In this document: positions 37,943 to 51,474 of the stretch, in pieces
Layout of the letters: each line of letters opens with the position of its first letter
How positions within the stretch are numbered: position 1 is the first letter of the stretch
DNA from: Ptiloglossa arizonensis
Taxonomy: Eukaryota > Arthropoda > Insecta > Hymenoptera > Colletidae
Length of the DNA: 64,000 nucleotides
Direction: 5' to 3'
NCBI RefSeq assembly: GCF_051014685.1
Contig: NW_027478399.1
Span: 1,488,001 to 1,552,000, forward strand
Program-made: the position numbers and the translations under genes
Notes under the pieces: generated by a model
What the model was told of the DNA's origin: nothing
Databases searched by the model: none
Seen by the model: only the letters and a program-made list of their open reading frames with translations

Positions 37943-40900
37943 AGAAATTCTTGTTGCATCTGAAAGAAGAAACTCGCACGATTACAACGGTATGTGTATT
38001 TTTCCCCCAGGACTTTGTAGTTATTGGTTTCGGGAATCAGACTTGCGAAAATTTTGATGGTTTCTCAACCATTCCTTAAATTATAACTCCCATATCTCGC
38101 GAACGGATTGACGATCTCGAGAAATTCCTGTTGCATCTGAAAGTAGAAACTCGCCGGAATACAGCGGTAAGTGTACTTTTCCCCTAGGTCATAGTAGTTA
38201 TTGGTTTCGATTATCAGACTTGCGAAAATTTTTATGGTTTCTCAACCATTCCTTCACTTCTAACTCCCATATCTGGCGAACGGATTGACGATCTCGAGAA
38301 ACTCCTGTTGCATCTCAAAGTAGAAACACGCCCGATTACAGTGGTGTGTGTACTTTTCCCCTACGCCATTCCAGTTATTGGTTTCGAGTATCAGACCAGC
38401 GAAAATTTTGATGGTTTCTCAAAAATTCCCTAACTTCAAACTCCCATATCTCGCGAACGGATTGACGAACTCGAGAAATTCCTGTTGCATCTGAAAGTAG
38501 AAACTCGCCGGAATACAGCGGTAAGTGTACTTTTCCCCTAGGCCATGGTAGTTATTGGTTTCGGGAATCAGACTTGCAAAAATTTTGATGGTTTCTCAAC
38601 CATTCCTTAATTTCAAACTCCCATATCTCGGGAACGGATTGACGATCTCGAGAAATTCCTGTTGCATGTGAAAGTAGAAACACGCCCGATTACAATGGTG
38701 TGTGTTCTTTTCCCCTAGGCCATTCCAGTTATTGGTTTCGAGTATCAGACCAGCGAAAATTTTGAAGGTTTCTCAACCATTCCTTAAATTCTAACTCCCA
38801 TATCTCGCGAACGGATTGACGAACTCAAGAAATTCCTGTTGCATCTGAAGGTAGAAACTCGCCCGAATACAGCGGTAAGTGTACTTTTCCCCTAGGCCAT
38901 AGTAGTTATTGGTTTCGATTATCAGACTTGCGAAAATTTTGATGGTTTCTCAACCATTCTTTAACTTCGAACTCGCATATCTCGCGAAAGGATTGACGAA
39001 CTCGAGAAATTCCTGTTGCATCCAGAAGTAGAAACTCGCCCGATTACAACTGCATGTGTATTTTTCCCCTAGGCCTTTGTAGTTATTGGTTTCGGGAATC
39101 AGTCTTGCGAAAATTTTGATGGTTTCTCAACCATTCCTTCACTTCTAACTCCCATATCTGGCGAACGGATTGACGACCTCGAGAAATTCCTGTTGTATCT
39201 CAAAGTAGAAACACGCCCGATTACAGTGGTGTGTGTACTTTTCCCCTAGGCCATTCCAGTTATTGTTTTCCAGTATCAGACCAATGAAAATTTTGATGGT
39301 TTCTCAACCATTCCCTAACATCAAACTCCCATATCTCGCGAACGGATTGACGAACTCGAGAAATTCCTGTTGCATGTGAAAGTAGAAACACGCCCGATTA
39401 CAACGGCATGTGTGTACTTTTCCCCTAGGCCACTCCGGTTATTGGTTTCGAGTATCAGTCCAGCGATAATTTTGATGGTTTCTCAACCATTCCTTAATTT
39501 CAAACTCCCATATCTCGCGAACGAATTGACGAACACGAGAAATTCTTGTTGCATCTGAAAGAAGAAACTCGCCCGATTACAGCGGTGTGTGTATTTTTGC
39601 GCTAGGCCATAGTAGTTATTGGTTTCGAGTATCAGACTTGCGAAAATTTTGATGGTTTCTCAACCATTCCTTAATTTCAAACACTCATATCTCGCGAACG
39701 GATTCACGAACTCGAGAAATTCCTGTTGCATCCGAAAGTAGAAACTCGCACGATTACAACTGCATGTGTATTTCTCCCCTAGGCGTTTGTAGTTATTGGT
39801 TTCGGGAATCAGACTTGCGAAAATTTTGATGGTTTCTCAACCATTCCTTAACTTCTAACTCCCATATCTCGCGAACGGATTGACGATCTCGAGAAATTCC
39901 TGTTGCATCTGAAGGTAGAAACACGCACGATTACAACTGCATGTGTATTTCTCCCCTAGGCCTTTGTAGTTATTGGTTTCGGGAATCAGACCTGCGAAAA
40001 TTTTGATGGTTTCTCAACCATTCCTTCACTTCTAACTCCCATATCTGGCGAACGGATTGACGATCTCGAGAAATTCCTGTTGCACCTGAAAGTAGAAACA
40101 CGCCCGATTACAGTGGTGTGTGTACTTTTCCCCTAGGCCATTCCAGTTATTGGTTTGGAGTATCATACCTGCGATAATTTTGATGGTTTCTCAACCATTC
40201 CTTAACTTCAAACTCCCATATCTCGGGAACGAATTGACGAACACGAGAAATTCTTGTTGCATGTGAAAGAAGAAACTCGCCCGATTACAGCGGTGTGTGT
40301 ATTTTTGCCCTAGGCCATAGTAGTTATTGGTTTCGAGTATCAGACTTGCGAAAATTTTGATGGTTTCTCAACCATTCCTTAATTTCAAACTCCCATATCT
40401 CGCGAACGAATTGACGAACTCGAGAAATTCCTGTTGCATCTGAAAGTAGAAACTCGCCCGAATACAGCGGTAAGTGTGCTTTTCCCCTAGGGCATTCCAG
40501 TTATTGGTTTCGAGTATCAGACCAACCAAATTTTTGATGGTTTCTCAACCATTCCTTAATTTCAAACTCCCATATCTCACGAACGATTTGACGAACTCGA
40601 GAAATTCCTGTTGCATCGGAAAGAAGAAACTCGCCCTATTACAATGGTGTGTGCACTTTTCCCCTAGGCCATTCCAGTTATTGATTTCGAGTATCAGACC
40701 AGCGAAATTTTTGATGGTTTCTCAACCATTCCTTAATTTCAAACTCCCATATCTCGCGAACGGATTGACGAACTCGAGAAAAATCCTGTTGCATCTGAAA
40801 GTAGAAACTCGCCCGATTACAACGGTATGTGTATTTTTCCCCTATACCATTGTAGTTATTGGTTTCGAGTATCAGACATGCGAAAATTTTGATGGTTTCT

Positions 40901-43900
40901 CAACCATTCGTTTACTTCAAACTCCCATATCACGCGAACGGATTGACCAACTCGAGAAATTCCTATTGCATCTGAAAGCAGAAACTCGCCCGATTACAAC
41001 GGTATGTGTATTTTTAACCTAGGCCATAGTAGTTATTGGTTTCGAGTATCAGACTTGCGAAAATTTTGATGGTTTCTCAACCGTTCCTTAACTTCAAACT
41101 CCCATATCTCGGGAACGGATTGACGATCTCGAGAAATTCCTGTTGCATCTGAAAGTAGAAGCACGCCCGATTACAACAGTGTGTGTTCTTTTCCCCTAGG
41201 CCACAGTAGTTATTGGTTTCGAGTATCAGACTTGCGAAAATTTTGATGGTTGCTCAAGCGTTCCTTAAATTCAAACTTCCATATCTCGCGAACGGATTCA
41301 CGAACTCGAGAAATTCCTGTTGCATCCGAAAGTAGAAACTCACACGATTACAACTGCATGTGTATTTCTCCCCTAGGCGTTTGTTGTTATTGGTTTCGGG
41401 AATCAGACTTGCGAAAATTTTGATGGTTTCTCAACCATTCCTTTACTTCAAACTGCCATATCACGCGAACGGATTGACGAACTCGAAAAATTCCTATTGC
41501 ATCTGAAAGCAGAAACTCGCCCGATTACAACGGTATGTGTATTTTTGCCCTAGGCCATAGTAGTTATTGGTTTCGAGTATCAGACTTGCGAAAATTTTGA
41601 TAGTTTCTCAACCGTTCCTTAACTTCAAAATCCCATATCTCGCGAACGGATTCACGATCTCGAGAAATTCCTGTTGCATCTGAAGGTAGAAACTCGCACG
41701 ATTGCAACGGCATGTGTATTTTTCCCCTAGGCCTTTGTAGTTATTGGTTTCGGGAATCAGACTTGCGAAAATTTTGATGGTTTCTCAACCATTCCTTAAA
41801 TTGTAACTCCCATATCTCGCGAACGGATTGACGAACTCGAGAAATTCCTGTTGCATCTGAAAGTAGAAACACGCCCGATTACAGTGGTGATGTACTTTTC
41901 CTCTAGGCCATTCCAGTTATTGGTTTCGAGTATCAGACCAGCGAAAATTTTGATGGTTTCTCAACCATTCCTTAACTTCAAACTCCCATATCTCGCGAAC
42001 GGATTGACGAACTCGAGAAATTCCTGTCTTATCTCAAAGTAGAAACTCGCCCGAATACAGCGGTAAGTGTACTCTTCCCCTAGGCCATTCCAGTTATTGG
42101 TTTCGAGTATCAGACCAGCGAAATTTTTGTTGGTTTCTCAACCATTCCTTAACTTCAAACTCCCATATCTCTCGAACGGATTGACGAACTCGAGAAATTC
42201 CTGTTGCATCTGAAAGTAGAAACTCGCACGATTACAACGGTATGTGTATTTTTCCCCCAGGCCTTTGTAGTTATTGGTTTCGGGAATCAGACTTGCGAAA
42301 ATTTTGATGGTTTCTCAACCATTCCTTAAATTATAACTCCCATATCTCGCGAACGGATTGACGAACTCGAGAAATTCCTGTTGCATCTGAAAGTAGAAAC
42401 CCGCCCGATTACATTGGTGTGTGTACTTTTCCCCTAGGCCATTCCAGTTATTGGTTTCGAGTATCAGACCATCGAAAATTTTGATGGTTTCTCAACCATT
42501 CCGTAACTTCAAACTCCCATATCTCGCGAACGAACTGACGAACTCGAGAAATTCTTGTTGCGTCTGAAAGCAGAAACTCGCCCGATTACAGCGGTGTGTG
42601 CATTTTAGCCCTAGGCCATGGTAGTTATTGGTTTCGAGTATCTGACTTGCGAAAATTTTGATGGTTTCCCAACCGTTCGTTAACTTCAAACTCCCATATC
42701 TCGCGAACGGATTCACGATCTCGAGAAATTCCTGTTGCATCTGAAAGTAGAAACACGCCCGATTACAATGGTGTGTGTTCTTTTCCCCTAGGCCACAGTA
42801 GTTATTGGTTTCGAGTATCAGACTTGCGAAAATTTTGATGGTTGCTCAAGCGTTCCTTAACTCCAAACTCCCATATCTCGCGAACGGATTCACGAACTCG
42901 AGAAATTCCTGTTGCATCCGAAAGTAGAAACTCGCACGATTACAACTGCATGTGTATTTCTCCCCTAGGGCCTTGTAGCTATTGGTTTCGGGAATCAGAC
43001 TTGCGAAAATTTTGATGGTTTCTCAACCATCCCTTAATTTCAAACTCCCATATCTCGGGAACGGATTGACGATCTCGAGAAATTCCTGTTGCATCTGAAA
43101 GTAGAAACACGCCCGATTACAGTGGTGTGTGTACTTTTCCCCTAGGCCATTCCAGTTATTGGTTTCGAGTATCAGACCAGCTAAAATTTTGATGGTTTCT
43201 CAACCATTCCTTAACTTCAAACTCCCATATCTCGCGAACGAACTGACGAACTCGAGAAATTCTTGTTGCATCTGAAAGCAGAAACTCGCCCGATTACAGC
43301 GGTGTGTGTATTTTTGCCCTAGGCCATAGTAGTTATTGGTTGCGAGTATCAGACATGCGAAAATTTTGATGGTTTCCCAACCGTTCCTTAACTTCAAACT
43401 CGCATATCTCGCGAACGGATTCACGATCTCGAGAAATTCCTGTTGCATCTGAAAGTAGAAACTCGCACGAATACAACGGCATGTTTATTTTTCCCCTAGG
43501 CCTTTGTAGTTATTGGTTTCGGGAATCAGACTTGCGAAAATTTTCATGGTTTCTCAACCATTCCTTAACCTCTAACTCCCATATCTCGCGAACGGATACA
43601 CGATCTCGAGAAATTCCTGTTGCATCTGAAAGTACAAACACGCCCGATTACAGTGGTGTGTGTACTTTTCCCCTAGGCCACTCGAGTTATTGGTTTCGAG
43701 TATCAGACCAGCGATAATTTTGATGGTTTCTCAACCATTCCTTATCTTCAAAGTCCCATATCTCGCGAACGGATTGACGATCTCGAGAAATTCCTGTTGC
43801 ATCTAAAAGTAGAAACACGACCGTTTACAATGGTGTGTGTACTTTTCCCCTTGGCCATTACAGTTATTGGTTTCGAGTATCAGACCAGCGAAAATTTTGA

Positions 43901-45201
43901 TGGTTTCTCAACCATTCCTTTATTTCAAACTCCCATATCTCGCGAACGGATTGACGAACTCGAGAAATTCCTCTTGCATCTGAAAGTAGAAACTCGCCCG
44001 ATTACAGCGGTATGTGTATTTTTGCCCTAGGCCATAGTAGTTATTGGTTTCGAGTATCAGGGTTGCGAATATTTTGATGGTTTCCCAACCGTTCCTTAAC
44101 TTCAAACTCGCATATCTCGCGAACGGATTCACGATCTCGAGAAATTCCTGTTGCATCTGAAAGTAGAAACTCGCACGATTACAACGGCATGGGTATTTTT
44201 CCTCTAGGTCTTTGTAGTTATTGATTTCGGGAATCAGACTTGCGAAAATTTTGATGGTTTCTCAACCATTCCTTAACTTCTAACTCCCATATATCGCGAA
44301 CGGATTGACGATCTCTAGAAATTCTTGTTGCATCAGAAAGTAGAAACGCGCCCGATTACAATGGTGTGTGTACTTTTCCCCTAGGCCATTTCAGTTATTG
44401 GTTTCGAGTACCAGACCAGCGAAATTTTTGATGGTTTCTCAACCATTCCTTAAATTCAAACTCCCATATCTCGCGAACTGATTGACGAACTCGAGAAATT
44501 CCTGTTGCATCTGAAAGCAGAAACTCGCCCGATTACAGTGGTGTGTGTACTTTTCCCCTAGGCCATTCCAGTTGTTGGTTTCAAGTATCAGACCAGCGAA
44601 AATTTTGATGGTTTCTCAACCATTCCTTAACTTCAAACTCCCATATCTCGCGAACTGATTGACGAACTCGAGAAATTCCTGTTGCATCTGAAAGCAGAAA
44701 CTCGCCCGATTACAGCGGTGTGTGTATTTTTGCCCTAGGCCATAGTAGTTATTGGTTTCGAGTATCAGAGTTGCGAAAATTTTGATGGTTTCTCAACCAT
44801 TCCTTAATTTCAAACTCCCATATCTCGCGAACGGATTGACGAACTCGAGAAAATCTTGTTGCATCTGAAAGCAGAAGCTCGCCCGATTACAACGGTATGT
44901 GTATTTTTGCCCTAGGCCATAGTAGTTATTGGTTTCGAGTATCAGAGTTGCGAAAATTTTGATGGTTTCTCAACCATTCCTTAATTTCGAACTCCCATAT
45001 CTAGCGAACGAACTGACGAACTCGAGAAATTCTTATTGCATCTGAAAGCAGAAACTCGCCCGGTTACATCGGTGTGTGTATTTTTGCCCTATGCCATAGT
45101 AGTTATTGGTTTCCAGTATCACACCAGCGAAAATTTTGATGGTTTCTCCACCATTCCTTAACTTCAAACTCCCATATATCGCGAACGGATTGACGATCTC
45201 T
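37943..45201 (+). repeat. 41-monomer (7,259-bp) tandem duplication, copy 1
   Basis: The following sequence from 45202 matches this one at 7,259 bp (41 x 177 + 2). Markers are GAAAGAAGAAAC (37962 and 45221), GGCATGTGTGTAC (+2 insertion), TTGGAGTATCATACC, CTATACCATTG, GTGATGTAC and CTCGAGTTATTGG. Compared with copy 2 it lacks a dimer (354 bp) at about 43797. Few differences are visible, for example TTAATTTC at 39490 against TTAACTTC, TTTTCCAG at 39270 against TTTTCGAG, and TGTGCATTTTAGCC at about 42598 against TGTGTATTTTAGCC. The 182-residue forward ORF at 40474-41022 is a stop-loss by-product, repeated exactly at 47733-48281. Confidence 0.95.
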
Positions 45202-48112
45202 AGAAATTCTTGTTGCATCTGAAAGAAGAAACTCGCACGATTACAACGGTATGTGTATTTTTCCCCCAGGACTTTGTAGTTATTGGTTTCGGGAATCAGA
45301 CTTGCGAAAATTTTGATGGTTTCTCAACCATTCCTTAAATTATAACTCCCATATCTCGCGAACGGATTGACGATCTCGAGAAATTCCTGTTGCATCTGAA
45401 AGTAGAAACTCGCCGGAATACAGCGGTAAGTGTACTTTTCCCCTAGGTCATAGTAGTTATTGGTTTCGATTATCAGACTTGCGAAAATTTTTATGGTTTC
45501 TCAACCATTCCTTCACTTCTAACTCCCATATCTGGCGAACGGATTGACGATCTCGAGAAACTCCTGTTGCATCTCAAAGTAGAAACACGCCCGATTACAG
45601 TGGTGTGTGTACTTTTCCCCTACGCCATTCCAGTTATTGGTTTCGAGTATCAGACCAGCGAAAATTTTGATGGTTTCTCAAAAATTCCCTAACTTCAAAC
45701 TCCCATATCTCGCGAACGGATTGACGAACTCGAGAAATTCCTGTTGCATCTGAAAGTAGAAACTCGCCGGAATACAGCGGTGAGTGTACTTTTCCCCTAG
45801 GCCATGGTAGTTATTGGTTTCGGGAATCAGACTTGCAAAAATTTTGATGGTTTCTCAACCATTCCTTAATTTCAAACTCCCATATCTCGGGAACGGATTG
45901 ACGATCTCGAGAAATTCCTGTTGCATGTGAAAGTAGAAACACGCCCGATTACAATGGTGTGTGTTCTTTTCCCCTAGGCCATTCCAGTTATTGGTTTCGA
46001 GTATCAGACCAGCGAAAATTTTTAAGGGTTCTCAACCATTCCTTAAATTCTAACTCCCATATCTCGCGAACGGATTGACGAACTCAAGAAATTCCTGTTG
46101 CATCTGAAGGTAGAAACTCGCCCGAATACAGCGGTAAGTGTACTTTTCCCCTAGGCCATAGTAGTTATTGGTTTCGATTATCAGACTTGCGAAAATTTTG
46201 ATGGTTTCTCAACCATTCTTTAACTTCGAACTCGCATATCTCGCGAAAGGATTGACGAACTCGAGAAATTCCTGTTGCATCCAGAAGTAGAAACTCGCCC
46301 GATTACAACTGCATGTGTATTTTTCCCCTAGGCCTTTGTAGTTATTGGTTTCGGGAATCAGTCTTGCGAAAATTTTGATGGTTTCTCAACCATTCCTTCA
46401 CTTCTAACTCCCATATCTGGCGAACGGATTGACGACCTCGAGAAATTCCTGTTGTATCTCAAAGTAGAAACACGCCCGATTACAGTGGTGTGTGTACTTT
46501 TCCCCTAGGCCATTCCAGTTATTGTTTTCGAGTATCAGACCAATGAAAATTTTGATGGTTTCTCAACCATTCCCTAACATCAAACTCCCATATCTCGCGA
46601 ACGGATTGACGAACTCGAGAAATTCCTGTTGCATGTGAAAGTAGAAACACGCCCGATTACAACGGCATGTGTGTACTTTTCCCCTAGGCCACTCCGGTTA
46701 TTGGTTTCGAGTATCAGTCCAGCGATAATTTTGATGGTTTCTCAACCATTCCTTAACTTCAAACTCCCATATCTCGCGAACGAATTGACGAACACGAGAA
46801 ATTCTTGTTGCATCTGAAAGAAGAAACTCGCCCGATTACAGCGGTGTGTGTATTTTTGCGCTAGGCCATAGTAGTTATTGGTTTCGAGTATCAGACTTGC
46901 GAAAATTTTGATGGTTTCTCAACCATTCATTAATTTCAAACACTCATATCTCGCGAACGGATTCACGAACTCGAGAAATTCCTGTTGCATCCGAAAGTAG
47001 AAACTCGCACGATTACAACTGCATGTGTATTTCTCCCCTAGGCGTTTGTAGTTATTGGTTTCGGGAATCAGACTTGCGAAAATTTTGATGGTTTCTCAAC
47101 CATTCCTTAACTTCTAACTCCCATATCTCGCGAACGGATTGACGATCTCGAGAAATTCCTGTTGCATCTGAAGGTAGAAACACGCACGATTACAACTGCA
47201 TGTGTATTTCTCCCCTAGGCCTTTGTAGTTATTGGTTTCGGGAATCAGACCTGCGAAAATTTTGATGGTTTCTCAACCATTCCTTCACTTCTAACTCCCA
47301 TATCTGGCGAACGGATTGACGATCTCGAGAAATTCCTGTTGCACCTGAAAGTAGAAACACGCCCGATTACAGTGGTGTGTGTACTTTTCCCCTAGGCCAT
47401 TCCAGTTATTGGTTTGGAGTATCATACCTGCGATAATTTTGATGGTTTCTCAACCATTCCTTAACTTCAAACTCCCATATCTCGGGAACGAATTGACGAA
47501 CACGAGAAATTCTTGTTGCATGTGAAAGAAGAAACTCGCCCGATTACAGCGGTGTGTGTATTTTTGCCCTAGGCCATAGTAGTTATTGGTTTCGAGTATC
47601 AGACTTGCGAAAATTTTGATGGTTTCTCAACCATTCCTTAATTTCAAACTCCCATATCTCGCGAACGAATTGACGAACTCGAGAAATTCCTGTTGCATCT
47701 GAAAGTAGAAACTCGCCCGAATACAGCGGTAAGTGTGCTTTTCCCCTAGGGCATTCCAGTTATTGGTTTCGAGTATCAGACCAACCAAATTTTTGATGGT
47801 TTCTCAACCATTCCTTAATTTCAAACTCCCATATCTCACGAACGATTTGACGAACTCGAGAAATTCCTGTTGCATCGGAAAGAAGAAACTCGCCCTATTA
47901 CAATGGTGTGTGCACTTTTCCCCTAGGCCATTCCAGTTATTGATTTCGAGTATCAGACCAGCGAAATTTTTGATGGTTTCTCAACCATTCCTTAATTTCA
48001 AACTCCCATATCTCGCGAACGGATTGACGAACTCGAGAAAAATCCTGTTGCATCTGAAAGTAGAAACTCGCCCGATTACAACGGTATGTGTATTTTTCCC
48101 CTATACCATTGT

Positions 48113-51100
48113 AGTTATTGGTTTCGAGTATCAGACATGCGAAAATTTTGATGGTTTCTCAACCATTCGTTTACTTCAAACTCCCATATCACGCGAACGG
48201 ATTGACCAACTCGAGAAATTCCTATTGCATCTGAAAGCAGAAACTCGCCCGATTACAACGGTATGTGTATTTTTAACCTAGGCCATAGTAGTTATTGGTT
48301 TCGAGTATCAGACTTGCGAAAATTTTGATGGTTTCTCAACCGTTCCTTAACTTCAAACTCCCATATCTCGGGAACGGATTGACGATCTCGAGAAATTCCT
48401 GTTGCATCTGAAAGTAGAAGCACGCCCGATTACAACAGTGTGTGTTCTTTTCCCCTAGGCCACAGTAGTTATTGGTTTCGAGTATCAGACTTGCGAAAAT
48501 TTTGATGGTTGCTCAAGCGTTCCTTAAATTCAAACTTCCATATCTCGCGAACGGATTCACGAACTCGAGAAATTCCTGTTGCATCCGAAAGTAGAAACTC
48601 ACACGATTACAACTGCATGTGTATTTCTCCCCTAGGCGTTTGTTGTTATTGGTTTCGGGAATCAGACTTGCGAAAATTTTGATGGTTTCTCAACCATTCC
48701 TTTACTTCAAACTGCCATATCACGCGAACGGATTGACGAACTCGAGAAATTCCTATTGCATCTGAAAGCAGAAACTCGCCCGATTACAACGGTATGTGTA
48801 TTTTTGCCCTAGGCCATAGTAGTTATTGGTTTCGAGTATCAGACTTGCGAAAATTTTGATAGTTTCTCAACCGTTCCTTAACTTCAAAATCCCATATCTC
48901 GCGAACGGATTCACGATCTCGAGAAATTCCTGTTGCATCTGAAGGTAGAAACTCGCACGATTGCAACGGCATGTGTATTTTTCCCCTAGGCCTTTGTAGT
49001 TATTGGTTTCGGGAATCAGACTTGCGAAAATTTTGATGGTTTCTCAACCATTCCTTAAATTGTAACTCCCATATCTCGCGAACGGATTGACGAACTCGAG
49101 AAATTCCTGTTGCATCTGAAAGTAGAAACACGCCCGATTACAGTGGTGATGTACTTTTCCTCTAGGCCATTCCAGTTATTGGTTTCGAGTATCAGACCAG
49201 CGAAAATTTTGATGGTTTCTCAACCATTCCTTAACTTCAAACTCCCATATCTCGCGAACGGATTGACGAACTCGAGAAATTCCTGTCTTATCTCAAAGTA
49301 GAAGCTCGCCCGAATACAGCGGTAAGTGTACTCTTCCCCTAGGCCATTCCAGTTATTGGTTTCGAGTATCAGACCAGCGAAATTTTTGATGGTTTCTCAA
49401 CCATTCCTTAACTTCAAACTCCCATATCTCTCGAACGGATTGACGAACTCGAGAAATTCCTGTTGCATCTGAAAGTAGAAACTCGCACGATTACAACGGT
49501 ATGTGTATTTTTCCCCCAGGCCTTTGTAGTTATTGGTTTCGGGAATCAGACTTGCGAAAATTTTGATGGTTTCTCAACCATTCCTTAAATTATAACTCCC
49601 ATATCTCGCGAACGGATTGACGAACTCGAGAAATTCCTGTTGCATCTGAAAGTAGAAACCCGCCCGATTACATTGGTGTGTGTACTTTTCCCCTAGGCCA
49701 TTCCAGTTATTGGTTTCGAGTATCAGACCATCGAAAATTTTGATGGTTTCTCAACCATTCCGTAACTTCAAACTCCCATATCTCGCGAACGAACTGACGA
49801 ACTCGAGAAATTCTTGTTGCGTCTGAAAGCAGAAACTCGCCCGATTACAGCGGTGTGTGTATTTTAGCCCTAGGCCATGGTAGTTATTGGTTTCGAGTAT
49901 CTGACTTGCGAAAATTTTGATGGTTTCCCAACCGTTCGTTAACTTCAAACTCCCATATCTCGCGAACGGATTCACGATCTCGAGAAATTCCTGTTGCATC
50001 TGAAAGTAGAAACACGCCCGATTACAATGGTGTGTGTTCTTTTCCCCTAGGCCACAGTAGTTATTGGTTTCGAGTATCAGACTTGCGAAAATTTTGATGG
50101 TTGCTCAAGCGTTCCTTAACTCCAAACTCCCATATCTCGCGAACGGATTCACGAACTCGAGAAATTCCTGTTGCATCCGAAAGTAGAAACTCGCACGATT
50201 ACAACTGCATGTGTATTTCTCCCCTAGGGCCTTGTAGCTATTGGTTTCGGGAATCAGACTTGCGAAAATTTTGATGGTTTCTCAACCATCCCTTAATTTC
50301 AAACTCCCATATCTCGGGAACGGATTGACGATCTCGAGAAATTCCTGTTGCATCTGAAAGTAGAAACACGCCCGATTACAGTGGTGTGTGTACTTTTCCC
50401 CTAGGCCATTCCAGTTATTGGTTTCGAGTATCAGACCAGCTAAAATTTTGATGGTTTCTCAACCATTCCTTAACTTCAAACTCCCATATCTCGCGAACGA
50501 ACTGACGAACTCGAGAAATTCTTGTTGCATCTGAAAGCAGAAACTCGCCCGATTACAGCGGTGTGTGTATTTTTGCCCTAGGCCATAGTAGTTATTGGTT
50601 GCGAGTATCAGACATGCGAAAATTTTGATGGTTTCCCAACCGTTCCTTAACTTCAAACTCGCATATCTCGCGAACGGATTCACGATCTCGAGAAATTCCT
50701 GTTGCATCTGAAAGTAGAAACTCGCACGAATACAACGGCATGTTTATTTTTCCCCTAGGCCTTTGTAGTTATTGGTTTCGGGAATCAGACTTGCGAAAAT
50801 TTTCATGGTTTCTCAACCATTCCTTAACCTCTAACTCCCATATCTCGCGAACGGATACACGATCTCGAGAAATTCCTGTTGCATCTGAAAGTACAAACAC
50901 GCCCGATTACAGTGGTGTGTGTACTTTTCCCCTAGGCCACTCGAGTTATTGGTTTCGAGTATCAGACCAGCGATAATTTTGATGGTTTCTCAACCATTCC
51001 TTATCTTCAAAGTCCCATATCTCGCGAACGGATTGACGATCTCGAGAAATTCCTGTTGCATCTGAAAGTAGAAACTCGCCCGATTACAATGGTGAGTGTA

Positions 51101-51474
51101 CTTTTCCCATGGGCCATAGTAGTTATTGGTTTCGATTATCATACTTGCGAAAATTTTGATGGTTTCTCAACCATTCCTCAACTTCAAACTCCCATATCTC
51201 GCGAACGGATTGACGAACTCGAGAAAATCTTGTTGCATCTGAAAGCAGAAGCTCGCCCGATTACAACGGTATGTGTATTTTAGCCCTCGGCCATAGTAGT
51301 TATTGGTTTCGAGTATCAGAGTTGCGAAAATTTTGATGGTTTCTCAACCATTCCTTAATTTCAAACTCCCATATCTCGCGAACGGATTGACGATCTCGAG
51401 AAATTCCTGTTGCATCTAAAAGTAGAAACACGACCGTTTACAATGGTGTGTGTACTTTTCCCCTTGGCCATTAC
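48113..51474 (+). repeat. 19-monomer (3,362-bp) tandem duplication, copy A
   Basis: This segment is repeated at once as 51475-54836, with markers at 3,362-bp spacing: GTGATGTAC, CTCTCGAACGG, GCCTTGTAGC, TTTTCATGGTTTC, GTACAAACACG, CCATGGGCC. It exists only once in copy 1 of the 7,259-bp duplication, so it arose after that event. Confidence 0.95.
51056..51409 (+). repeat. Dimer (354 bp) present in copy 2 but absent from copy 1
   Basis: The spacing between GGCATGTTTATTT and CTAAAAGTAGAAACACGACC is 316 bp in copy 1 (43481 to 43797) and 670 bp in both later copies (50740 to 51410; 54102 to 54772). The difference is exactly 354 bp. The extra dimer carries CCATGGGCC, GATTATCATACTTG and CCCTCGGCC. 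Equivalent forms at 58.3, 60.25 and 62.4 kb suggest it is ancestral and was deleted from copy 1. The ends are uncertain by up to about 40 bp because of flanking identity. Confidence 0.85.

Larger units (their letters stand above)
34545..38792 (+). repeat. 22-monomer tandem duplication (second locus), copy 2 (4,248 bp = 24 monomers)
   Basis: This copy has two more monomers than copy 1 because it retains the full second 7-monomer unit. Its downstream end continues into CTCAAGAAATTCC with GAAGGTAG at about 38825. That is the base (A, against G at 34579) that brackets the junction on the right. Confidence 0.92.

Noticed and set aside
40474..41022. 182-residue forward ORF, repeated exactly at 47733-48281
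   Set aside because: It is built from about three satellite monomers in one frame (177 is divisible by 3) and exists because local substitutions remove the stops. The second copy comes from the 7,259-bp duplication. There is no domain, no codon bias and no conserved start.
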